Positions 22,140 through 32,188 of a stretch of DNA of 64,000 nucleotides are shown piece by piece. The position numbers were made by a program, and so were the translations under genes. Origin of the DNA: Castanea sativa (lineage: Eukaryota; Streptophyta; Magnoliopsida; Fagales; Fagaceae). The notes beneath the pieces were generated by a model that ran no database searches, had not been told where the DNA came from, and saw nothing but the letters and a program-made list of their open reading frames with translations. Numbering within the stretch: the stretch's first letter is position 1; each line of letters starts with the position of its first letter. The stretch covers positions 53,305,751 to 53,369,750 of the forward strand of contig NC_134020.1 in assembly GCF_040712315.1 (NCBI RefSeq), read 5' to 3'.

Positions 22140-22838
22140 ATGCAAGAAATGAAAAACACTCCCACTATTAGTTTAACCCACCTTATAACATCATGCAAGC
22201 CACCCGCTTGCTCCAACACAACATACCACCACAAAACCAATCACAAATATCACAAGTATAGAATTTTTTAAGTATTTAAATCAAATAAAATACTATTCAT
22301 CACATCTAATCAACAATACTCATTAACATTTGCAAGAAATGAAAAACACTCCCAATATTAGTTTAACCCACCTTATAACATCATGCAAGCCACCCGCTTG
22401 CTCCAACACAACATACCACCACAAAACCAATCACAAATATCACAAGTATAGAGTTTTACAAGTATTTAAATCAAATAAAATACTATTCATCACATCTAAT
22501 CAACAATACTCATTAACATTTGCAAGAAATGAAAAACACTCCCAATATTAGTTTAACCCACCTTATAACATCATGCAAGCCACCCGCTTGCTCCAACACA
22601 ACATACCACCACAAAACCAATCACAAATATCACAAGTATAGAGTTTTACAAGTATTTAAATCAAATAAAATACTATTCATCACATCTAATCAACAATACT
22701 CATTAACATTTGCAAGAAATGAAAAACACTCCCAATATTAGTTTAACCCACCTTATAACATCATGCAAGCCACCCGCTTGCTCCAACACAACATACCACC
22801 ACAAATCCAATTTCCAACATCACACGTATAGAGTTTTA
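22140..22838. repeat. 190-bp tandem array inside the CACTA element (about 3.7 units)
   Basis: Units begin near 22,140, 22,330, 22,520 and 22,710, each opening with tgcaagaaatgaaaaacact. The two central units are identical over the repeated open frame; the outer ones carry a few substitutions and the last is incomplete. The array lies between the COX5b exons and the transposase gene, so a transcript linking them would hold it in an intron. The 73-codon frames in it are a by-product of the period and are not genes. Confidence 0.95.
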
Positions 22839-23772
22839 TAAGGTTTTCTACTAAAATTTACTTACTTTGCTCAAGCTAAGCTTACAACTTTCAGAAAAAA
22901 TCCAAAGTTATTGCAAACAATGTGTATTTAACCTGCAAAAGAAAAATTAAATTAATAAATACTTCAATCTTGAAAATGATCCTCATAATAAAAAGAAGCA
23001 TAGGCACTAGGCTAGGAGTGATCAATCACTAGTTTAAACTTAGACAAACCCACCTGAAGCCTAGATGGCAAAGGATCTTCTTTGTCAAAACAATGAAAAG
23101 AAATAAGATGTAGTGATATATATATTTACAATTTAAACTTTGGGAGAAATCCTTTATTATGCAGCCTGTATACTAAGGTTACTCCCTATGAGTTCTTGTA
23201 TACTTCCTTTGCTTTTAATTTTATAAAGTCATCTTTGCTAGTAATATTATAATATATACAATTTCAACTTTAACACTAGGATAACTAAGCAATGTTACAT
23301 GCATTGGATAAACAATAAAGGAGTATCAGATGATAAGCATACAACAGAAATGAGGTAAGAAGAGATAGAGAGAGAGAAAATATAAACCAAAAGTTAGACA
23401 AAAGCATTTCTGATTCATAACAGATTCCTTAAAATCTATGCCTTAAAACACTAGTTTGAATCCATGAATTTTAATTTATCAATCGTCTGTTATCATCTGT
23501 GCATTTGGGGTTCAATGGGTACGTCCACAAGTGTCGTTTAGCTATGTTTTGGGAAGTATTCATCTGTGCTTGGAACTTAGTCCTGTTATGCCTATTGCAG
23601 ACATTATCAAGGGCGAGGAATCAGTGTACTTGGAGAATGTAAAAGCCTTAGTTATTCTTTTTATAAAGAACATTGTTTGAGTGGTATCATTGAGCCACAA
23701 GCAATGAATGTTACCAATCAACACACGCAGAAACATCATTTTCACAAGTTAAGCAATGCATTAAGTACTAAC
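22839..23772. other. Non-coding interior of the CACTA element
   Basis: This is AT-rich sequence with no recognisable coding domain on either strand. I looked for the next COX5b exon (the zinc-binding region after GPFGTKEAP in that family) and did not find it. The segment may act as intron between the captured exons and the transposase gene. Confidence 0.6.
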
Positions 23773-24270
23773 CTTAGTGCCGAAAGGACCGACTGGAAAA
23801 TTAATATCAATAATTTTCTTTCCCTACACAAAACCAAAACCAATCAATTCCACTCTCACTCGGTCCAGAATCGAATTTAAACCAAAATTTCAAAAAAGTA
23901 TTCATTTAGGTCTTAATCATATGCTAATATTATTTTATTTTTTCACAGCAAGCAAACAGGACGTTAGATAAAGAAACGGTTAAGCAATGAGATGGAATCA
24001 GAGAAAAGACCTGAAGCTCGGCTTCAAGCTCCTCACGCTCGTGTCCAGTGGCAATGGGCATTACATCTTCAACTCTCTTCTTTACCACACCATCGGCTGC
24101 ACAAAAAACAGAAAGAAGAAAAACAGAACCAAATCAATCACACACAGACTAAGGTACAAAAAAAATGAGAGAGGCTAGAGTGAAAGGTCTAGTACCGGAA
24201 TCAGTAGTGAAATGGCGGAGGTTGAAGAGAGAAGCGGAGGCGAGCTGAAGAGTCGCGATTGGGAGGAAGC
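23773..24270 (-). pseudogene. COX5b: Captured 5' exons of cytochrome c oxidase subunit 5b (COX5b)
   Basis: Three pieces with proper splice sites lie inside the CACTA element. The first is an exon end at 24,196 to about 24,270 (LFNLRHFTTDS, then donor gtacta), which looks like the end of a mitochondrial targeting peptide. Exon 24,011-24,096 reads DGVVKKRVEDVMPIATGHER and continues EELEAELQ; exon 23,773-23,823 reads GKKIIDINFPVGPFGTK. The phases join correctly. This is the matrix-side N-terminal part of plant COX5b, a nuclear-encoded complex IV subunit. The zinc-binding C-terminal half is absent, and no normal start (MWRR-like) is seen. Upstream of the targeting-peptide end the frame meets a TGA at 24,271-24,273 next to the minisatellite. 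Introns are kept, so capture happened at the DNA level. It cannot make functional COX5b. Confidence 0.9.
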
Positions 24271-24339
24271 GTCACCGGAGAATCGTCGAGGTTGGGAAGA
24301 AGCGTCGCCGGAGATCGTCGCGATCGAGAGAAGCGTCAA

Positions 24340-24680
24340 GGAGATCGTCGCGATTGGTACCGGAATCGTCGCGGAGATCGTCGCGATGGGTACCGGAATC
24401 GTCGCGGAGATTGTCGCGATGGGTACCGGAATCGTCGTGGAGATCGTCGCGATGGGTACCGGAATCGTCGCGAAGATCGTCGCGGTTGGTACCGGAATCG
24501 TCGCGGAGATCGTCGCGATGGGTACCGGAATCGTCGCGGAGATCGTCGCGATGGGTACCGGAATCGTCGCGGTTGGTACCGGAATCGTCGCGGAGATCGT
24601 CGCGGTTGGTACCGGAATCGTCGCGGAGATCGTCGCGGTTGGTACCAGAATCGTCGCCGGAGATCGTCGCGGTTGGAAGC
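24340..24680. repeat. GC-rich 33-bp minisatellite in the CACTA element
   Basis: About ten units resemble ggaatcgtcgcggagatcgt followed by cgcgatgggtacc, some shortened. The unit is a multiple of three and has no stop in most frames, so long open frames appear on both strands (for example 24,212-24,913 plus, 24,175-24,900 minus, 24,259-24,831 plus). They encode only 11-residue repeats and are not credible genes. CpG and CHG sites are very dense in otherwise AT-rich DNA. The array lies between the right subterminal repeats and the captured exons, where maize Spm has its GC-rich downstream control region. Confidence 0.9.
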
Positions 24681-24875
24681 GTCGCCGTCGACAAATGGAA
24701 GCGTTGCCGTCGCCGATAGAAGCGTTGCTGATTGTGTGGGATATGAAGGTTTGTGTATTTGGTCTGAAGGTTTGTGTGGGAGACTTTTGGGAGCTGAAAC
24801 AAAAGAGAGAAAAGGTTTGTGTATTCTTTAGTAAATTTGTCCAGGTTTGTGTGAGAGACTTTTGGGAGGCTTTGT

Positions 24876-25240
24876 TAAGGTTTTTAGTGACGAAATTCAT
24901 ATTTCGTCACTAAAGCATAGTTTTAGTGACGAATTATGATTTCGTCACTAAAAATATGTAAGTGCAAAACCTATAGTGACGAAATGTTTCGTCACTAAAA
25001 ATTTCAACTTTTAGTGACGAAATATTTCGTCACTATAGATTAATTAAATTCGCGCTAAAGTTTCCCTCTCTTGGCGCCTATTTTTCAGATCACAATAGTG
25101 ACGAAATTTATTTTTCGTCACTAAATGTTATAATTTTTTTCACCATTAGTGACGAAATGAATATTTCGTCACTAAAACTATATTTTTAGTGACGAAAAAT
25201 ATTTCCTCACTAATTTTCGTCACTAAAAATACATTTTGTT
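24876..25240. promoter_or_regulatory. Right subterminal repeat array of the CACTA element
   Basis: More than ten copies of TTTAGTGACGAAA or TTTCGTCACTAAA, many as inverted pairs, mirror the left-end array. As the minus-strand genes start on this side, this end should also contain the element promoter, as in Spm. Confidence 0.85.
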
Positions 25241-25926
25241 GTAGTGTATTATCATTAAATTTGGGCCTTTTAATAATGGGGTGGAACCTTTTTTATAAAG
25301 GGAGTGAGGGATTTTGTAGTGGGGAAAGTATGCAGCAATTGCTACATAATGGGTTATGTGACAAAAAAAAAAAGCAACATGTGTCCAAGGGTCATGTACA
25401 ATGCACATGATTAGGTGGACCCTTAAACACTTGTCACTTTCTTTATGCTACCAACATAACCCATTATGCAACAAAATCTTTCCCTTTGTAGTGGGGGACT
25501 TAGGCTTAGGCCTAGGTGGCCTATGTGTTGGATAGCTCTTGCCCATCATAAACACCACTTTTATCTTCCACGACTCACAACCTATCTATTCAACAAGTTG
25601 TAAAAGAAGTTGTGTCACTAGACTTATTCTACTTAGTATTTATATGACCATACTATAATTTTGGTCATTCCTTACATATTTCTCATCGTTTCAATTTCAT
25701 CCATTTTAAGTTGGGAGGAGTGGGTTTGAATTTTTCCATTGTTGTGTTTCTTTGTTCTTTGTTGGATGGTTATAAAAATTAGACTATAGTACATTTTTGG
25801 CCCTTAAAGTTTGAAGTTGTTTTTATTTTTTATTTTTACGTTTCAAAATTTTCATTTGACCCTTCATGTTCGATTATGTTTTCATTTGACTATGTCCGCT
25901 ATTTATATTAGTAATCTGACCATTAA

Positions 25927-26952
25927 AGGCCCGTTTGGTTTAAAATTTATCATCACTCAATTTTCATCACTCATCACTCAAAATACCTCAATTTTCCAAA
26001 CCCCCTGTTTGGCACCTTAACTCAGACCTAGTTTTCAACTTCAAAAGGTGCGGCTGGGTTTCACAAAAAAAAAAAATCTATTTGTCAAACATTGCAGCTG
26101 GTATGTGGGTTTAATTACGAAAATGCCATTGAAAATTGAGTTTTGGAAACTGAAAACACCTAAAATGTGTTTTTAGTTTCCATAAATCATCACTCAAAAA
26201 TCAGAGAATTGAGTGATGGAAACAATGGGTAAAAACCAAGCTAAACAAAAAAAATTTGTGTGGGTCTTATGCAAGGTTGTCAAAATCAAGATCCTACGTG
26301 GGATCATTAAAGGTAGGTGGAATCGTGAATCATAAGATCGGATCGTGAATCGTAAGGTCCTACATATTTTTAGATTTAAAGCAAAAAACACATGGATAAT
26401 GACTTTATATGTTGAATAATCACGTAAATTATAAATTCATCCACAAAAAAACTAAGATTTGCATCATATGATGTAATTTGTATGTCATACATCGCTAAGT
26501 CTATACTAACGAAATAAATATATTTAAGTTTTGATCCAATGTATTTAAAAAGTTCAATAAATGTTTAATTAGCAACCAAATACCAAAATATTTATCAAAA
26601 CATATGGAAAATATTTTCCAAGTTCTAAGTTCCAAGTTTGAAATCCAAAATAAGTTAGCAAATGGAAACTAGCTAACTACAATATGAAATCCAAAAGTAA
26701 AATGAATATTAAGGTGAAGTGAACATTTAATTATTCTCATTCCAAGGTTCTTATAACCACCGTCCTAAATTCCTAATCATCATCATCCATTTTATCATCT
26801 ATGTAGACATTATATATTTGTATACTAGAACTACAAAAGACATCAAAATACAATGTTATACTCAACTATTCAAGTTATACCAATCAGTAATAATTAAAGA
26901 GCATACTCAAAAAAATCAATCAATCAATATACAAATACAAGCATAGCTAATA

Positions 26953-27003
<51 letters not shown>

Positions 27004-27620
27004 TAATATTAGGAGATGAATAACAAATGTAGAATCAGTTTCCTAGTAAATATATCTAAAACCCAACTCTCATGCCATGAACATTATTGCTTTTGATGAT
27101 TTAGGATAATAGTTCACACCTCGCAGGGTCTTCTATAAAACTCTAGTGTTTGGTTGCAGAAGGGGAGCCACATATATTCATGTTAGAGTTTGCAACCGTT
27201 GGAGAAATTGCTTGAAAGATTAAACTCAAAATTGTTGCTCGCTATTTCTAAAAAGTATGGAACTTTCCAAAGAACATATATAAAGACTCATTATTATAGA
27301 AGTCTAAATATTTTATTACTAATCAGTAGCTATAAAATGATCAAGCAAACTTAATAAAAAAAAATTAGATAAAAAAAAAAAAACCAAAAATTCATGTTTT
27401 TGGTAGGATCGGTAGGATCGGATCCTACGATCCTACATACAATCCTAGCATTTTTACAATTCTAGTGCAATCTTAAACATTTTGGTGAGGTGGGATCGTA
27501 AAATCGTGCGATCTTACGATCCAGATCGCGATTTTGACAACCATGGTCTCATGTGTTCTGATAATTCAGTTATGAGTTTTTGATCATATCACTCAAAACA
27601 CCTCTAAACCAAACGAACCC
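25927..27620. mobile_element. Tourist-like (PIF/Harbinger) element with a nested insertion
   Basis: Ends are AGGCCCGTTTGGTTTA and, inverted, GGGTTCGTTTGGTTTAG, flanked by TAA (25,924-25,926 and 27,621-27,623). The 3-bp duplication and GTTTGG ends fit PIF/Harbinger MITEs. The outer element repeats atcactca words near both ends. The copy-1 block lacks it, although the empty site there reads gaccagtgtcc without TAA, so a small change occurred there too. Most of the length is a second element nested at about 26,273-27,545. Confidence 0.75.
26273..27545. mobile_element. Nested non-autonomous DNA element with GGTTGTCAAAATC ends
   Basis: It starts AAGGTTGTCAAAATCAAGATC and ends, inverted, ATGGTTGTCAAAATCGCGATC. 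Both subterminal parts are rich in ggatcgta/tacgatcc words. The flanking nonamers gtcttatgc and gtctcatgt match at 7 of 9 positions, which hints at an 8-9-bp target duplication. The middle is AT-rich with an (AT)n run at 26,957-27,001. No coding sequence. Confidence 0.65.
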
Positions 27621-27926
27621 TAAGTGTCCTACATAGACGACAAGATCAATATGAAAACAGAATCAAACATTTAAGTATGAAATGAAAATTTTAAAACATA
27701 AAAGGTTAAAATGAAATTAACCATAACTTGAATAACTTAAAGGAAAAAAAAACTTTAATATAAAAATTAAGTTGCGAAGAGTGGGCTGCGGGATAAATGG
27801 TAGAGGACATTCATAAGTGAACGAACCGAATAAATTAAAATTCTATCGAATCTATTAAAAAGATAAGGTAAATAATTGATAATGTGAGACCGGAAAGTAC
27901 ATTTAAAATTCTATCTATTTCGATAA

Positions 27927-28097
27927 GAGTAATGCTACAGTTACAAACTATTTTACAACATTTTTACAAAATGTTGATATGGTTAACATCTTACTAGTTT
28001 TCATCTAAACTCACTATTAATGTCATTTTTTTCATTTACCACTAATTACTCGCCACATAAACAGTTTGTAAAATAATTTGTGTCTTTAACATTATTC
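27927..28097. mobile_element. Mutator-type MITE, 171 bp, perfect 9-bp target duplication
   Basis: The target duplication is TTTCGATAA at 27,918-27,926 and 28,098-28,106, and the partner block shows one copy of the site (tttcaatga) with no insert. Termini are GAGTAATGCTACAG and, inverted, GAATAATGTTAAAG, both followed by acaaa.tattttacaa. The family resembles the MITE at 18,786 in its ttttacaacatttttacaa words. Confidence 0.92.
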
Positions 28098-28622
28098 TTT
28101 CGATAAATGAGTCTGTAGTCTACAATTTGCACATGAACGTCCCTAGTGGACTTTAAAATCCCAATCGTTTCAAAGGATCTTCTCAAATTCCTTCCCTAAT
28201 GGGCTGCTTGAGGTCCTTAGGTCTGATATCAAAAGCCTTATGATGACTGCCAACTTGACAACAATCTCATTATTTAATACAACTATGGTGGAATATTATA
28301 GCGCAGTCTAGAGACTCCGGCTATTTGATATTTCAACATAAAGCCCATTCTCCCAAAGATGAAATGGCAGTGTGTTAGCCCTACAACAAAGCTTACTGGT
28401 GTATCAAAAAAAAAAACAAACAAACAAACAAACAAAGCTTACTGGAACTAGTTACTCATTCATTTTTACAAGTTATGATGAAGACAATAATTACAATCTA
28501 CACATTGGCACAATGATTGAGCTTTTTATATATTTCTTCTAGCCAAAAAAATAAAAATAAAAAAAGAAAGAGAAAAAAAAAACCACAAGGAAATGGTATG
28601 ACGAGAGAGAACAATTTACGTG

Positions 28623-29465
28623 TGTTAGGTTTTAAGACCTTAGGGACTAATGTATTATAATTTCAATGTGTTTTGTGTTGGCAAACCATGATCAAAACAT
28701 AGAGTCTAGATTTAGGCTTGCTCAAAGTATGTTTTGTTGTAAAGTTGAAATCAAGTGATTGCAGAAATTATTGGTCACATTCTGCAAGACTCGATCGATC
28801 GAAAATTAGATTCGATCGATTGAGATTCGTGCAATTTGCATTTTCTGCATAATTTTCAATTCAGCCCAAGCCCGTTTGACATGTAGGGTTTTATGTTTTA
28901 TGTCTCTTATAAAAAGAAAAACCCTAGCTATGTTTTATAGGCTTTTGATATGCTGTGTGTTTGAATTTCTTGTGAGATCTAGAGGTGTTTACCTTCATAT
29001 ACACTTAGGGTTATCAAGATTGTAATTGATATCAAGAGCTTGGTGATCGTTTCAGTTGCTGCATAAAGAACATTTAAGAATATCAAGATTCACAAGTAGG
29101 AGAACTTGTGTTTGCAGTGGATCAAAGAAAAAAGTAGTCCGTGGACTCAGAGCTGTCACATGGTCGTGATAGTAAGTTTTCTACTCGAGCTAGCAATAGG
29201 ATGTTAGTGGTCTAAGTCTTATTGTACAAATTTCAATTCTTTCATAGTTGATCTATTTTACCTTGAAGATAGCTAAATTAAATTCTCTCCAGGTTTTTTA
29301 CCAGTTTGGTTTTCCTGGATCATCAGATCTTTATGTTCTGTATATTTCTGCATTATATTTGTTTTATATATTGTAATTCAACCTAGTGTTCATTAACAAA
29401 CTTGTTAATCAACTTGAGATGATATTAGGTTAATCATACTATGTTAAGGGGTCTAAATCTCTACA
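28623..29465. mobile_element. Solo LTR, about 843 bp
   Basis: It begins TGTTAGGTTTTAAGACC and ends AAATCTCTACA. The flanking pentamers acgtg (28,618-28,622) and acatg (29,466-29,470) match at 4 of 5. A TATA-like tcttataaaaag at 28,912 followed by a polyadenylation-rich half is LTR-like. Two cgatcgat palindromes lie at 28,793-28,820. No internal region remains. Host sequence either side is continuous with the RLP-flank homology seen at 41,400-41,460. Confidence 0.75.
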
Positions 29466-29719
29466 ACATGAATTTTATATTTGCTTTTATAATCTTATAC
29501 ATTTCTTCTTAGTTGCTCTCTCACTTTCTTCTACATTTTAGTCACAGATATATATTTTATTGGGACTTATGAATGGCTATTTGTTAGAATGTTTAATTGA
29601 AAGTTTTTGCACGTCAGGATTTTGATATTTATCTATGGAACAAACAAAATAACTTGTACGGGACTAGAAATTTGAACCTCTTGGTGCAAGAACAAAATAC
29701 CTGATATGATATAGGATTT

Positions 29720-29935
29720 CCACTACTATGAAGAAGCCATATACCTGATCTAAGCTGAAATTCCATGACTCTAGGTCAATCAGTCGGCTTTCTAATGAAG
29801 GAGAACTAGTAGTTTTGATTAGCGAGGATTTAAACTGGAGAAGGACTTGTTTTTGATATTCAGGACGACAAAGAGAGGGGATGAAAAAATGAGAAGTGTT
29901 AGTAGCAGGCTGAGGGCGCTGGCCATTATTGTTGT
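29720..29935 (-). pseudogene. RLP remnant A: 3' end fused to 5' end, middle lost
   Basis: 29,725-29,755 matches the 3' end of the intact RLP gene (42,720-42,775), and directly beside it 29,757-29,935 matches the 5' end (44,930-45,100). About 2.2 kb of leucine-rich repeats are therefore deleted. The signal-peptide region is recognisable (MASALSLLLTLLIF) but frameshifts before the cysteine cap. RLP-type upstream DNA continues to about 30,210. Dead copy. Confidence 0.85.
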
Positions 29936-30210
29936 GTTTCTTTCTTCTTTGTTCATTGTTGGATGATTATAAAACGTTAGGACTTAGGAGGAGTATGATA
30001 AAAAGAGGTTCTCAAGCTGCACCACTAAATCACGGTGCAATCGCGGTGTGCTTAAAGTCTAACCAAAGAGTACGTAGCAGTAGTTTTTTGAAACTCGGTG
30101 GTAGAGAAAAGAGAGACTGGAAGTGGAAGGCATTTTGGCTAGTCTGGTGTCTCTTTCACGGAGTGAGTTTACTAAAAAATTTGACTTCTATCAGAAATTA
30201 AAGAATAAAG

Positions 30211-31875
30211 AGAGCAATACGTGATGAGGATTTTGATGTTTTGAACAAATGATTAAACACTTCTGAGTAAACGACCTGTCGTTTATCTCCTGCTTCATTC
30301 ACTGCTTACTGTGGTTTAGTTCTGTAACTTAATTGTTGCAAGATGCTGTAAGTCGAGCAGGGTTATTTGTTGGATATGTGAGCCTTTAGGGGAGTTAGAG
30401 AGTTTGTTTAATTAGTTTTGCTTGTTTTATGTGTATATATAAACATAAAACAGAGCCTGTGTAAGCCTAGTCATAATTAAGTGAGAATGAGTTGCATTAG
30501 CTCATTTTCTTCACAGTTTTGATCATTTCTGTTCTTATTCTCTAAAAAAACGAAAGAAAAGAGACATATTTGCTAAAATCCGCAAAATACATGTATATAA
30601 ATAATTTATATTTATAATATGTCTTTAACATGAGTCATTATATATGTTATTTTCTCATATATATAAGAAAATTTTATTAAGGTAGTTTTGTATAATTTAA
30701 GACAACTATTTTCTTTGATTAAGTCGTGTAATTATCTTTTAAATTATTTAATCACAGTTAATATTTTTTAAATCAAATTTTTTGTTAAATAAAGTAAAAC
30801 TAACACATTAGAGTATAACAATAATTTTATACCCAAATTTTAACTAGAGAATCGTATCACTTTCTCCTCTAGTGAGAAAAAAATTCATTAGGGAGCGAGA
30901 ATTGGCTTAGCTGTGAAATTAGGTGTATATCTGCTTCGCCTTCAATTCTCAGGAAGATCCTTAACGGAAAGACATATCCCTAAATCGAATCTAAAGCCTT
31001 GTAATACAAGATTGGAAAGTTGTTGAAAGAAATCAACTCAATTTTCCTCTCTCATTACACGGAACTCTTTGTATTTCTATATCCTAAAGTCTCCAAATGC
31101 AAATGAAAATGAGTTTGTTTTTTGGAAAAGAAAAACAATGTCTCGAATTAATGAGTTATATAGGGGGAAAGAGTAGATGTTACTTTAAAGAGAAAGTTTA
31201 AAGAAACAAAAAGTTCGACTCCTGGTTATCTGGTAGATTGTAAGAGGGTAGATAAAATATGATGTCAATGATGAGATAAAATGAGAACTAGTGAAAACTT
31301 GCCATCTCAACAGGTGTCAAAAAAATGGTCAAATTTTTTGTGTATGAAGCATTATTCTACTTTAAATGAGTGTTTTCTTCTTTTTTAGAGAAAAAAAAAT
31401 TAAATAGAACCTGGGGTATAGGGAATATATACGAAATTTCCAAATTTATGAAATGCATAATAAAGAGAAAAAAAATGCGCCAAAGAAAAAAATCACACAA
31501 GACAATATTTACATGATTTGACAATTTGCTTATATCTACGGAGTTGCAGTGATTTCACTATTCATAAGAAAAAATACAAGATGTGGCAATACAATTTTCT
31601 CTCTCAAAACAACACACATCAAACCCTAATTTGAAACCATAGTTTTACTATCCTGCACATAGCTCTAGCTTGGGCCTATCAGTCCAAGCCTTCGCTCCAT
31701 GGACTACATCTTAGAAAAAATCTCATTAAAAACCGTAGAACTTTTATAGCAAGCCGGGTCATAATCCAGATCAAATACAACTAAACTCCACACAGCCCAA
31801 CATGGGGAATTACCAAAAAGTCACTCATGATGTCAAGATTTTAATATAAAAAATAGTGGGGGAGGGGGGGGGGGT
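30211..31875. other. Gene-poor spacer
   Basis: AT-rich, with no gene recognised. 31,480-31,830 has the texture of an LTR fragment (ends in a tttagaa/aatggagtc-like mix without a clear boundary), and the attaccaaaaagtcactca phrase shared with 19,227 lies at 31,811. A G-rich tract (gggggaggggggggggg) sits at 31,858-31,874. Confidence 0.5.
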
Positions 31876-32188
31876 TCAAGATGGTGGAAGCCACCACAAT
31901 GGACTCCATAGATTGCATGAAGACAAGGGAGTCAAGAAATAGACCAATCACAGTCCTGGAATGAAAACCAGAACTACAAAGGACTCTTTCCCAGTTGCAA
32001 CAATCTAAGCTGGAATTCCATGACTCTAACTACTCAAACAATAAGCTTTCTAATGAAGAAGAACTAGTAGTTTTAATGAGAGAAGATTTAAACTGGAGAA
32101 GGGCTTGCTTTTTATCTTCAGGACAACAAAGAGAAGAGGTGAACAAGAGGATGAGAAGTTCTAGTAGCAGGCTGAGTTTGGCCATTGT
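31876..32188 (-). pseudogene. RLP remnant B: signal peptide, N-cap and start of LRRs
   Basis: This matches 44,793-45,100 of the intact gene closely. On the minus strand the cysteine cap phrase CCPEDKKQALLQFKSS is readable, and the following cap and VIGL..DSLVFMQSME region is kept. It is broken by a frame change and stop near 32,030, and everything beyond the first about 100 codons is missing. Confidence 0.85.

Larger units (their letters stand above)
19522..25246 (-). mobile_element. CACTA (En/Spm) DNA transposon, complete ends, 5,725 bp
   Basis: The element starts CACTACAACAAAATGTATTT and ends with the exact inverse, AAATACATTTTGTTGTAGTG. It is flanked by a perfect 3-bp duplication TAT (19,519-19,521 and 25,247-25,249). 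Both ends carry arrays of the subterminal word TTAGTGACGAAA and its complement. Inside, on the minus strand, are three COX5b exons, a 190-bp tandem array and a five-exon transposase_24-type gene. No catalytic TNP2-type transposase ORF is present, so it should depend on a helper element. The unbroken termini and target duplication argue for fairly recent insertion. Confidence 0.97.
25486..28615. repeat. Duplicated block, copy 2 (partner at 1-2,405)
   Basis: Outside its private insertions this block aligns with 1-2,405: 25,490-25,925, 27,624-27,926, 28,098-28,400 and on to about 28,615. Private insertions are a Tourist-like element with a nested element (25,927-27,620) and a Mutator MITE (27,927-28,097). 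The two copies show the pre-insertion sequence for each other, which fixes several element boundaries. Confidence 0.88.

Noticed and set aside
22330..22741. Two identical 73-codon frames
   Set aside because: They are two copies of the 190-bp tandem unit, low in complexity and without domains.
24175..24913. Long overlapping open frames (241, 233, 190, 176 and 121 codons) on both strands
   Set aside because: All are produced by the 33-bp minisatellite, whose length is a multiple of three and which lacks stops. They encode only short repeating peptides with no domain.
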